A DNA stretch of 64,000 nt from NCBI RefSeq assembly GCF_024198175.1, contig NZ_JAJVKV010000006.1, forward strand, positions 248,001 to 312,000. Direction: 5' to 3'. This DNA is from Pyxidicoccus xibeiensis. Its GTDB lineage: Bacteria > Myxococcota > Myxococcia > Myxococcales > Myxococcaceae. The translations under genes and the position numbers were made by a program. The notes beneath the pieces were generated by a model that did not search any database, was not told the origin of the DNA, and saw nothing but the letters and a program-made list of their open reading frames with translations. Within the stretch, counting starts at the first letter, position 1. The number at the start of each line of letters is the position of its first letter. This document shows positions 1-7,179 of this stretch, in pieces.

Positions 1-708
1 CTCGTCAGCGGCGGCGGCGCGGGCCTCCTCCTCCTGGCGCTGGGCCTGGGCGCGGGCCTCCTCCTGGCGGCGGGCCTCGGCGTCGGCGTCCTGCTTCGCG
101 CGGGCAGAGGCCTCGGCGGCGGCCTTCTCCTGGGCCTCGCGCTCGGCGCGGGCGGAGGCGGCGGCCTCGGCGGCGGCCTTCTCCTGGGCCTGGCGCTCCG
201 CCTCGGCGGCCGCGGCGGCCTGGGCGGCCGAGCCGTCCGTGGTGGGCTGGGCGGCGGCCGTCGTCGGCTGCGCGGCCGGGGCGGCCTCGGGCTGCGCGGG
301 CGCCTGCGCCACGGCCTGGCCTCCGCCACCGGCCACCCTCACGACGAGCTGGTTGCCGTTGGCCTGGATGTCCGTCTCCACCTCGCGCTCGTAGCCGATG
401 AGCACGCGGGCGATGGCGGAGGCGTCCGAGCCGTAGCTGGCGGTGCGGATGCCCGTCACCGTGCCGTTGCCCACCGTGACTTCCTCCGGGACGCCGGAGA
501 AGACGGCCTCGGAGATGTCGATGACGAGCCGCGGCGGGTCCGTCATGGTGAAGGTGGTGAAGTTGGGCTTCTTCGTGCCGATGATGGACACGGTGCCGCC
601 ATTCACCTGCACGCCGGTGATGGTGTTCACGTCCGCCGCCGGCGCCTGCGCGAGCGCCACCATGGGCACGAACACGACACCGAGCAGCCACACGGCAAAG
701 GCCTTCAT
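1..708 (-). CDS. AMIN-domain exported protein, C-terminus cut by window edge
   Basis: Only the first 236 residues are in the window. The protein starts MKAFAVWLLGVVFVPMVALA, a clear Sec signal peptide, and ATG 708 follows an AAGGGGAG ribosome-binding site. Residues about 25-125 look like an AMIN domain (VNGGTVSIIGTKKPNFTTF, then PRLVIDISEAVFSGVPEEV). AMIN domains bind peptidoglycan and occur in secretin (PilQ-like) and amidase proteins. From about residue 130 the sequence becomes an Ala/Gln-rich linker and then an Ala/Glu/Arg-rich, probably coiled-coil segment (QEKAAAEA, EARRQEE) resembling TolA-type spacers. The function depends on the missing C-terminus, which could be a secretin, a TonB-like domain or nothing recognisable. 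It is probably an envelope-spanning protein. Confidence 0.75.
   Translation of the reverse strand, partial: MKAFAVWLLGVVFVPMVALAQAPAADVNTITGVQVNGGTVSIIGTKKPNFTTFTMTDPPRLVIDISEAVFSGVPEEVTVGNGTVTGIRTASYGSDASAIARVLIGYEREVETDIQANGNQLVVRVAGGGGQAVAQAPAQPEAAPAAQPTTAAAQPTTDGSAAQAAAAAEAERQAQEKAAAEAAASARAEREAQEKAAAEASARAKQDADAEARRQEEARAQAQRQEEEARAAAADE
111..191. repeat. 27-bp direct repeat, period 54 bp, in the Ala/Glu-rich spacer
   Basis: The same 27-base string occurs at 111-137 and 165-191, inside the coiled-coil part of the AMIN-domain gene. It corresponds to an 18-residue unit of the type AQEKAAAEA. The flanking sequence is of similar low complexity, so copy number could vary by slippage. Confidence 0.7.
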
Positions 709-742
709 CACCCACTCCCCTTCACGTTGACAGAGGGCACGG

Positions 743-770
743 ATGCTAACACGCGCCCCCTGCCCTCCAA
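743..770 (-). promoter_or_regulatory. candidate sigma-70-type promoter for the AMIN-domain gene
   Basis: Read on the minus strand, TTGGAG (770-765) is followed after 16 bases by TAGCAT (748-743). This lies about 35 bases upstream of ATG 708, in the gap after the hydrolase gene. Matches to consensus are 4/6 at each hexamer. Confidence 0.35.
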
Positions 771-778
771 CTTTCCGT

Positions 779-796
779 CCGGACGAGAGTGTCCGG
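779..796 (-). terminator. candidate hairpin after the alpha/beta hydrolase gene
   Basis: A perfect 6-bp GC stem (CCGGAC/GTCCGG) with a 6-base loop begins 6 bases beyond the hydrolase stop codon. There is no T-run, so it may only be a weak or factor-assisted terminator. Confidence 0.35.
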
Positions 797-801
797 GCCC
801 G

Positions 802-2076
802 TCACTTCAGCCGCGGGAGGCTCGGCGAGCGGTTGCGGTGCGTGCGGGCGTACTCGATGAGGTTCTTGATGTCGTAGCAGATCTGCCGGATGTCGTGCCC
901 CATCGTCAGCTCGATGTGGCTGTTGCCCTTCACGGGGCGCCAGAGGAGGTACTCGCTCTTGGCCGCGCGATACACGCTCCGGGTGGACTCCAGCGAGGCC
1001 AGCGGGTCCAGGTCCCCGAAGATGATGGCCATGGGAATCTCGATGCGTCCGAAGCCGCGCTTGAAGTCGAAGCCGGTGCGGTAGCAGACCATCTCCCCGC
1101 GGCGGATCCACTTCGCGAACTGCTCCAGCACCCGGCGCGGCTCGCGCTCGCCGCCCTCGCGCAGGAGCCAGCGGATGTCGTCCGCGCTCACCCGCTCCGG
1201 GTTGATGAGCCGGTTCAGCCGCGTGGTGAGCTGCTGATACAGGGGCGAGTCCTCGGCCTTCGCGAGCTGCCGCTCCACGAACTTGAGGATGAGGTCCACC
1301 GGCATGGCGTTGAAGCGCAGCGCCCGGCGCTCCTCCGGCTCGAGCTTCCGGCCCAGTCCGGCATGGACGGCCCCCAGCCCGCGCGCCAGCAGCTTGCGCC
1401 CCACGCCCTCCACCTGCCCGCCCACGTTGAGGCTCGCGAGCGTCAGGTCGATCATCCCGCCCAGCAGCGGCGTGCCATGCGCCAGCAGGCGCAGCAGCAT
1501 GAAGCCCCGCCCCAGGTCCGCCGGGGAGCCGATGGTGATGAGCCCCTCGAAGTCGCTGTGGATGCCCGCGTAGCCGTAGCCCAGCATCCCGCCCATCGAG
1601 TGGCCGCAGTAGAAGATGCGCTCGCGGCGGGTGATGCGCTTCACGCCGGAGACGGCGGCTGGCAAGTCGTAGAGGAAGTAGCTGTCGATGTCCCAGCCGT
1701 AGTCCAGGTCCGGGGGCAGCGGGCGCTTGAAGCGCTCGGCCCGCTCCTGCTGGAAGGCGATGGAGCTCTTGCCGTGGCCCCGCAGCTCCAGGATGTGGAT
1801 GTCCACCCCGAAGAAGAGCAGGTTCTTCACGAACTGGCCGCTCGTCCACGTGTGCCGGTTCTGCGAGAAGCCGTGCACCAGCAGCAAGGGCTCGCCGAAC
1901 AGCGGCTGCGGGAAGGGCTGCTTCACCGGCCTGTAGCGGGTGATGACGAGAGACCACCCGTCTGCTGTCTCAACGACGTACTTCGTCTTCGAGTAAAGCG
2001 CCCGGAAGTCGACTTCGTCGATGGATGGGATGGGCGGCCCTGGGGTCGCGGTGGATCTCCAGTCCGGCAGGCGCAT
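802..2076 (-). CDS. alpha/beta-fold hydrolase
   Basis: A 424-residue protein with the alpha/beta hydrolase pattern. LLLVHGFSQNRHTW (about 65-78) supplies the oxyanion-hole HG, GHSMGG (nucleophile Ser160) forms the elbow, IIFGDLDPLAS carries a likely acid residue near 350, and GNSHIEL near 395 supplies the His. The insertion of about 150 residues between the nucleophile and the acid suggests a large lid, as in lipases and PHA-type hydrolases. No signal peptide is seen, so it is probably cytoplasmic. The substrate cannot be told from sequence. It lies 9 bases downstream of folC on the same strand and is probably the last gene of the accD-folC transcript. Confidence 0.85.
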   Translation of the reverse strand: MRLPDWRSTATPGPPIPSIDEVDFRALYSKTKYVVETADGWSLVITRYRPVKQPFPQPLFGEPLLLVHGFSQNRHTWTSGQFVKNLLFFGVDIHILELRGHGKSSIAFQQERAERFKRPLPPDLDYGWDIDSYFLYDLPAAVSGVKRITRRERIFYCGHSMGGMLGYGYAGIHSDFEGLITIGSPADLGRGFMLLRLLAHGTPLLGGMIDLTLASLNVGGQVEGVGRKLLARGLGAVHAGLGRKLEPEERRALRFNAMPVDLILKFVERQLAKAEDSPLYQQLTTRLNRLINPERVSADDIRWLLREGGEREPRRVLEQFAKWIRRGEMVCYRTGFDFKRGFGRIEIPMAIIFGDLDPLASLESTRSVYRAAKSEYLLWRPVKGNSHIELTMGHDIRQICYDIKNLIEYARTHRNRSPSLPRLK

Positions 2077-2085
2077 ACGTAGAAT

Positions 2086-3393
2086 CTACGACTCCTGATG
2101 CATCGCGCCAAGGTTTCGACGCAGGCGGGCTTTCACCATGCCTACCAGGAACAATGAGCCTGTACAGAGCACGACGTCGTCCGGCCCTGCTCGCCTACGT
2201 GCCGCGTCGAGTGCGGCTTCGACATCAGACCAGGCGGCCACGTCCGGACACAGGGCGCGCGCCTCCTCGAGATAGTCCGCGGGTGCGAGCGAGCGTGGCG
2301 TGTCCAACGGCGTGAGCTGTACCGAGGTACAATCCGGAAGCAGCGCGCGCATCATCGGCCCGCGGTCCTTGTCGCCCACCACGCCGAAGACGAGGTGGAG
2401 GCGACGTCCCGGATACAGCGCGCGAAGCGAGGCGCGCAGCACCTCCACCCCCGCCGGGTTGTGGGCACCGTCGAGCAGGATGGGCGGCGGTCCGCCGACC
2501 TCCTCCAGCCGCCCCGGCCAGCGCGCCGAAGCCAGCCCTTCCCTCCCCGCCTCCGGTGGCACGGCCACACCCCACGCGTGCAGCGCCTCCAGGCAGGCGA
2601 GCGCCACCGCGGCGTTCTGCTGCTGGTGCGGCCCACGGAGCGCCAGCGTCAGCCCGTCCAGCGACCAGGCCTTCCCACGGTAGGACACACTTCCGTCCGC
2701 GGCGGCCTGGATGGCGAAATCCCGCCCCTCCAGGAGCAGCGGGGCCGCCACCTCTCCGGCCTTGCGGACGATGGCCTCCAGGGCCTCCGGCTCCTGCCGG
2801 GCCACCACGCATGGCACGCCGGGCTTGAGGATGCCGGCCTTCTCCCCGGCGATGGCCGCCAGGGTGTGGCCCAGGTACTCCATGTGGTCGAAGGACACGG
2901 GCGTAATCGCCGTCACCACGGGGCTCGACGCGGTGGTGGCGTCCAGCCGGCCCCCCAGCCCTGTCTCCAGCACGGCCACGTCCACGCCCACGCGGGCGAA
3001 GTGCCAGAGGGCCACCACGGTGCCGAACTCGAAGTACGTCATCGGCTCGGAGACGGCGGAGGGGTAGCGCTCCAGCACCTCGAGGATGGCGCGCCCGAAG
3101 GCCTCGTCGGAGATGTCCTCGCCGTCCACGCGGATGCGCTCGTTGACGCGCACCAGGTGCGGGGACGTGTAGAGGCCCACGTGGTGGCCCGCGGCCTGGA
3201 GCGCGGCGGCGGTGAAGGCGCAGGTGCTGCCCTTGCCGTTGGTGCCCGCGACATGGAGCGCCGGGTAGCGGCGCTCCGGGTGGCCCAGCGCCACCAGGGC
3301 CTCGCGCACGCGCTCCAGCCCCAGCTTGATGCCGGAGGGGTTGAGCTTCGCGAAGAAGGCCAGCGCCTCCTGTGGCGTCCGGGGGGCGCTCAT
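2086..3393 (-). CDS. folC: bifunctional folylpolyglutamate synthase / dihydrofolate synthase
   Basis: A 435-residue Mur-ligase-family enzyme that adds glutamate to dihydropteroate and to folates, using ATP, in the cytoplasm. Visible motifs are the P-loop GTNGKGST (50-57), ETGLGGRLDATT in the central domain, the FDHMEYLG segment, and LLDGAHNPAG (about 305-314) at the start of the glutamate-ligase C-terminal domain. Length is normal for the family. It starts 23 bases after the accD stop, the same accD-folC order seen in many proteobacteria, so the two are probably co-transcribed. Confidence 0.95.
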   Translation of the reverse strand: MSAPRTPQEALAFFAKLNPSGIKLGLERVREALVALGHPERRYPALHVAGTNGKGSTCAFTAAALQAAGHHVGLYTSPHLVRVNERIRVDGEDISDEAFGRAILEVLERYPSAVSEPMTYFEFGTVVALWHFARVGVDVAVLETGLGGRLDATTASSPVVTAITPVSFDHMEYLGHTLAAIAGEKAGILKPGVPCVVARQEPEALEAIVRKAGEVAAPLLLEGRDFAIQAAADGSVSYRGKAWSLDGLTLALRGPHQQQNAAVALACLEALHAWGVAVPPEAGREGLASARWPGRLEEVGGPPPILLDGAHNPAGVEVLRASLRALYPGRRLHLVFGVVGDKDRGPMMRALLPDCTSVQLTPLDTPRSLAPADYLEEARALCPDVAAWSDVEAALDAARRRAGPDDVVLCTGSLFLVGMVKARLRRNLGAMHQES

Positions 3394-3416
3394 GCCGGTG
3401 GAGGGCGCGGCGGGCC

Positions 3417-4274
3417 TCAGCCCAGCAGGCCGAGAATCTGGCCCAGCTTCGCGCGCAGCTCCTTGCGGTGCACGATGCTGTCAATCATCCCGTGCTCCAG
3501 CAGGAACTCCGAGCGCTGGAAGCCCTCGGGCAGCTTCTGGCGGATGGTCTGCTCAATCACGCGCGGGCCGGCGAAGCCGATGAGGGCCTTGGGCTCGGCG
3601 AGGATGACGTCGCCCAGCCACGAGAAGGACGCGGCGACGCCGCCGGTGGTGGGGTTGAGCAGCACGGAGATGTACGGGCGCGTGCCGGTGCGGAAGCGGG
3701 CGATGGCCGCGGACGTCTTCGCCATCTGCATGAGGGAGAAGATGCCTTCCTGCATGCGGGCGCCGCCCGACGCGGAGAAGACGATGGCGGAGCACTTCAG
3801 GTCATGCGCGCGCTCGAAGACGCGGGCCACCTTCTCGCCGACGACGGAGCCCATGGAGCCGCCCATGAACTCGAAGACGAAGCAGCCCACGGAGACCTGA
3901 TGGCCCTCGATGCGGCCCACGCCGGAGATGAAGGCGTCCGGCTCGCCCAGGTTCTTTCGCGTGGACTTCAGCCGGTCCTTGTACTTCTTCGAGTCGCTGA
4001 ACCCGAGCGGGTCCTGCGGCTCCAGCTCCTTGTCGAACTCCTCGAAGCTGTCCGGGTCCAACGTGGCGGCGAGCCGGGCTCGGGCCGACCAGTAGTGGTG
4101 GTGCTCGCAGTGCGGGCACACCATCCAGTTCTTCTCCAGCTCCTGCCGGTAGATGATCTCGTCGCAGGTCTCGCACTTGGCCCACAGGCCTTCCATGCGG
4201 GACGGACGGGGCTCGGCTTGCTGCTCGGTGGGCTCGGAAATGGAGATGCGGGGCTTCTTGGAGAACCAGGCCAT
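3417..4274 (-). CDS. accD: acetyl-CoA carboxylase carboxyltransferase subunit beta
   Basis: A 285-residue beta subunit of the carboxyltransferase that transfers CO2 from biotin to acetyl-CoA, the first committed step of fatty-acid synthesis. The N-terminal zinc ribbon is intact (C34, C37, C53, C56). The crotonase-fold core shows SASGGARMQEG and LLNPTTGGVAASF, the acetyl-CoA and oxyanion loops. The start is the ATG giving MAWFSKKP, the usual AccD N-terminus; the open frame continues upstream without homology. The partner accA is not in this window. Confidence 0.95.
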   Translation of the reverse strand: MAWFSKKPRISISEPTEQQAEPRPSRMEGLWAKCETCDEIIYRQELEKNWMVCPHCEHHHYWSARARLAATLDPDSFEEFDKELEPQDPLGFSDSKKYKDRLKSTRKNLGEPDAFISGVGRIEGHQVSVGCFVFEFMGGSMGSVVGEKVARVFERAHDLKCSAIVFSASGGARMQEGIFSLMQMAKTSAAIARFRTGTRPYISVLLNPTTGGVAASFSWLGDVILAEPKALIGFAGPRVIEQTIRQKLPEGFQRSEFLLEHGMIDSIVHRKELRAKLGQILGLLG

Positions 4275-4336
4275 GACAGGCGCGGGGTTAATCCGCCCGC
4301 TCCCAGCCGTCAACCGTTCCGTGTGGCGCGCCGCGT

Positions 4337-5092
4337 CTACAGCTCGAAGGTGTCGCCCAGCTCCAGCACATTCACGGGCATGTCGGCCAGCTCCTTCTTG
4401 AGCTGGGCCACGAAGGCGGGCTTGAGGTGGTAGAGCAGGACGGAGGCGCCGTTGCGCTGGAACTTCTTCAGCTCCAGGCCCAGCGTGTGGGGCGTCAGGT
4501 GGCCGGAGATGTCCGCCAGCGACTGGAGCTTGTTGGGGAAGGACGTCTCCACCAGCAGCGCCTTGAGGTTCTTCGTCTCGTTGAGCGCCTTCCACAGCTT
4601 GTCGGTGGGCCCGGTGTCGCCGCTCATCGCCAGGGTGCTCTTCCCGTTGGAGATGATGAAGCCGCAGGACTCCACCGGGTGGCTCACCGGCACGCTGCGC
4701 ACGGTGTAGGGGCCCACCTGGAAGGTGCCGCCCGCCCGGAAGGTCTTGATCTGCAGGACGGGGGTGCTCTTGGTCGGGATGCGGGTGAAGTCCGGCCAGA
4801 GCGCGTTGTTGAACATGTTGTCGCGCAGGGCCTTCGCACACTCGCGCGACGCGTGGATGGTGACGGGCTTGTCCCGGCGACCGATGACGAGGTCCGCCAT
4901 CAGCGGCAGGTCCTTCACGTGGTCGAAGTGGCTGTGGCCCACGAGGATGTGGTCCACGCGGCACAGCTCCTCGAGCGAGAGCGTCCCCGTGAGCGCCCCC
5001 GCGTCGAGCGCGAGCACGTCATCGACGAGGAAGCACGTGCTCTTGCAGGTGGGCAGCTCGCCGCCGTGGCAGCCGAGGACTCGCAGCTTCAC
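4337..5092 (-). CDS. metallo-beta-lactamase-fold phosphodiesterase, class II cAMP-PDE-like
   Basis: A 251-residue MBL-fold enzyme. The metal motif is GHSHFDHVKDLP (H53, H55, D57, H58), with later ligands in VSHPVES, MSGDTGPTD and HLTPHTLG. The HSHFDH form and the short C-terminus ending LLYHLKP resemble class II 3',5'-cyclic-nucleotide phosphodiesterases (CpdP/PDE1). The start is GTG 5092, one base after the TAG stop of the upstream CRP-family gene, so the two are almost certainly co-translated. I infer that it hydrolyses a cyclic nucleotide sensed by that regulator. Other MBL phosphodiesterases, such as RNase Z-like enzymes, remain possible. Confidence 0.75.
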   Translation of the reverse strand: MKLRVLGCHGGELPTCKSTCFLVDDVLALDAGALTGTLSLEELCRVDHILVGHSHFDHVKDLPLMADLVIGRRDKPVTIHASRECAKALRDNMFNNALWPDFTRIPTKSTPVLQIKTFRAGGTFQVGPYTVRSVPVSHPVESCGFIISNGKSTLAMSGDTGPTDKLWKALNETKNLKALLVETSFPNKLQSLADISGHLTPHTLGLELKKFQRNGASVLLYHLKPAFVAQLKKELADMPVNVLELGDTFEL

Positions 5093-5093
5093 G

Positions 5094-5744
5094 CTAGAGG
5101 TCTCCGAACTTCCACTTCATCTCCAGGTATTGGAGGTAGTCGTGGAGTCTCGTCGTGTCATACACGGTCAGTCTGTCACCGCCGCGCTCGACGAGGCCAG
5201 CGCGCTCCAGCTTGTCCAGCATGCTCCGCACCGCGGGCTCGCCCACGCCGAGCTGCCGGGGCATGTCGCGCACGATGAAGTCGATCTCCACGCCCTCGTC
5301 CACGGGGCGGCCGCGCGTCAGGGCGGCCTGGAGGACGTGGTGCACCACCCGGCTGGCGGGGTCATGGTGCAGGAGGTTCTCTATCTGGGCGTCCGCCTCG
5401 GAGAGGCGCTCGGCCAGCTTCTTGATCATCCGGACGGCGATCTCGGCGTTGCCGCGGATCATCCCCTCGAACGTCTTGGGGTCGATGACCAGGAGCCGGG
5501 CGTCCTCGTTGACGATGGCGGACGCGTTGCGCGGCTTGTTGGAGATGATGGCCATCTCCCCGAAGAACTCACCCGGGCCGAGCACCGCGAGGACCTTCTC
5601 CACGTCGCGCACGCGCTTGGAGATGGACACCTTTCCCGCCTGGATGACGAACATCTCCTTGCCGGTCTCTCCCTCACGGAAGAGCTCGGTTCCCTTGGGG
5701 AATTCCTTCCCGAAACGTTGAAAGAGTGTTTCCTCGGCGCCCAT
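5094..5744 (-). CDS. Crp/Fnr-family cyclic-nucleotide-binding transcription regulator
   Basis: A 216-residue protein. Residues about 5-120 form a cNMP-binding domain; the phosphate-binding cassette reads FGEMAIISNKPRNASA, close to the FGE-x-A-x(n)-PR-x-A consensus of cAMP binders. A connecting helix follows, then a winged HTH at about 140-205 (DMPRQLGVGEPAVRSMLDKL). There is no Cys cluster of the FNR type. The ATG at 5744 is chosen. A TTG at 5759 preceded by a GGTGGGGG run is an in-frame alternative that adds five residues. It is coupled to the downstream phosphodiesterase-like gene. Confidence 0.85.
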   Translation of the reverse strand: MGAEETLFQRFGKEFPKGTELFREGETGKEMFVIQAGKVSISKRVRDVEKVLAVLGPGEFFGEMAIISNKPRNASAIVNEDARLLVIDPKTFEGMIRGNAEIAVRMIKKLAERLSEADAQIENLLHHDPASRVVHHVLQAALTRGRPVDEGVEIDFIVRDMPRQLGVGEPAVRSMLDKLERAGLVERGGDRLTVYDTTRLHDYLQYLEMKWKFGDL

Positions 5745-5838
5745 CCTGCGCGGAGTCAATCAGCCCCCACCCCCCCGGTCAAATTCCCTTGCTGTGCGTC
5801 GCGGTGCGACAGGCAGTGAGGAGGCGGGGCCCTACGCG

Positions 5839-7179
5839 TCAGGACCGAGCCTGCATGGCGACCTGGTAGAGCCGGGTGAGGGAGTGGTCCAGCAGCGCCT
5901 GGCGCGAGCGCAGGTAGCGGTGGGCCCGGAGGAAGGGCAGCCAGACGCGGTCGGCCACGCGCACCTGGGCTTCCTCCAGCCTCTTGCGCGGTATCCATTG
6001 TCCGCCGAGGCGCCTGACCAGCACCTCGCCGAGGTAGGCGCCCACCGCGGGCATCAGGTGCTCGTCGATGACCTGCGGCAGGCGGTTCTTCAGGAAGTCC
6101 TTGCACCAGAAGTGGGCGTCGACGTCGGTGAGCGACTCGGGCGTGGCCTCGAAGACGGAGGGGACGTCGGTGTGCAGCAGCGCCACGAGCCTCTCGGCAA
6201 GTTCGCCGTATTGGTGGCGCACGAAGGCCACGTCCTTCACGTCCGGAGGCAGGGCCGCGCTCGCGGGGAGCCACTCGTCCGGCTCCGGAGGGCGCCAGTC
6301 GTTGAGCTCGGCGATCTTCCGCTGGCGTTCGCTGATGCGGACATGGTCCACCACGCGAGTGAGGAGTGACTCCAGGTCTGGAGGGAAGCGCGGCTCCACG
6401 GGCGCGAGGGTGGCGCTGCGCTCGCGCAGGGTGCGCAGCAGGGTGGCGTAGTCGAGGTCCGGCCGCAGGTGGGCGTGGGCGCGGGCCTGGGCCTGGCGGG
6501 CCTCGTCGCTGGCGAAGTCCGCGGCGGTGGGCCAGGTCACCAGGAGGATGGCGCCGTTGGGCAACTCCTCCACCCGGTGGGCCGGCGTGGACCGCACCCG
6601 CTCGCGGCCGACGGACTCCACCAGCCTGGGGCCGAAGACGTTGAGCCAGGAGACTTCGTAGACCTTGTCGAAGCCGTCGCGAATCGACGTCTGGGTGTCG
6701 CGGCCGAAGTCGGGAGCTCCGGACAGCTGGTCCTCCGCCAGACTGTTGGCCCAGGCGTGGGTGACCGGGTAGTGGGAGGCCCAGGCGCGCACCATGTCCA
6801 CGAACCGTCCGCAGAGGCCGGCGTCCGCGAAGACGGAGAGCGGCTGGATGGCGACCCACACGTCCAGACGAGGCGGACGCGGCGGCAACCTGAGCCTGAG
6901 CGTCATGTCCAGGGCGGGCCATTCCTTCCGATAGAGCCCGATGGACGTGTAGTCCTTGTCACGCCTCTCCTCGAAGCTCTTGCAGACCGCGACACGCGAG
7001 TACTGGCGCCACCGCTTGCCGTGGACGACCTCCGGCATCCACGCGCCCGCATGTGTCTCGCAGGCCTGGAGCAAAGGCTCCAGCTCGCGCTCGAACGAAA
7101 CTCGAGAGCGGAGGTCGGCATCAAAGGACAATCGGAGGCAGTCCTCCGGCTTCAAGTCATGGAGCTCCAGCACCTTCAT
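5839..7179 (-). CDS. putative immunity protein (SitI-like) for the upstream lipoprotein toxin
   Basis: A 446-residue protein with no signal peptide and no membrane segment visible. Residues about 90-270 contain LDVWVAIQPLSVF, VYEVSWLNVFGPRLV and VEELPNGAILLVTWPT, a pattern I associate with DUF3396/Imm52-type immunity proteins common in myxobacteria. The C-terminal half (KDFLKNRLPQVIDEHLMPAV) is not recognised. ATG 7179 overlaps the toxin TGA (ATGA), so the two are translationally coupled; a longer open frame upstream exists but is less likely. Toxin-then-immunity order and coupling support an antidote role, but the assignment is inference from context and weak similarity. Confidence 0.6.
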   Translation of the reverse strand: MKVLELHDLKPEDCLRLSFDADLRSRVSFERELEPLLQACETHAGAWMPEVVHGKRWRQYSRVAVCKSFEERRDKDYTSIGLYRKEWPALDMTLRLRLPPRPPRLDVWVAIQPLSVFADAGLCGRFVDMVRAWASHYPVTHAWANSLAEDQLSGAPDFGRDTQTSIRDGFDKVYEVSWLNVFGPRLVESVGRERVRSTPAHRVEELPNGAILLVTWPTAADFASDEARQAQARAHAHLRPDLDYATLLRTLRERSATLAPVEPRFPPDLESLLTRVVDHVRISERQRKIAELNDWRPPEPDEWLPASAALPPDVKDVAFVRHQYGELAERLVALLHTDVPSVFEATPESLTDVDAHFWCKDFLKNRLPQVIDEHLMPAVGAYLGEVLVRRLGGQWIPRKRLEEAQVRVADRVWLPFLRAHRYLRSRQALLDHSLTRLYQVAMQARS

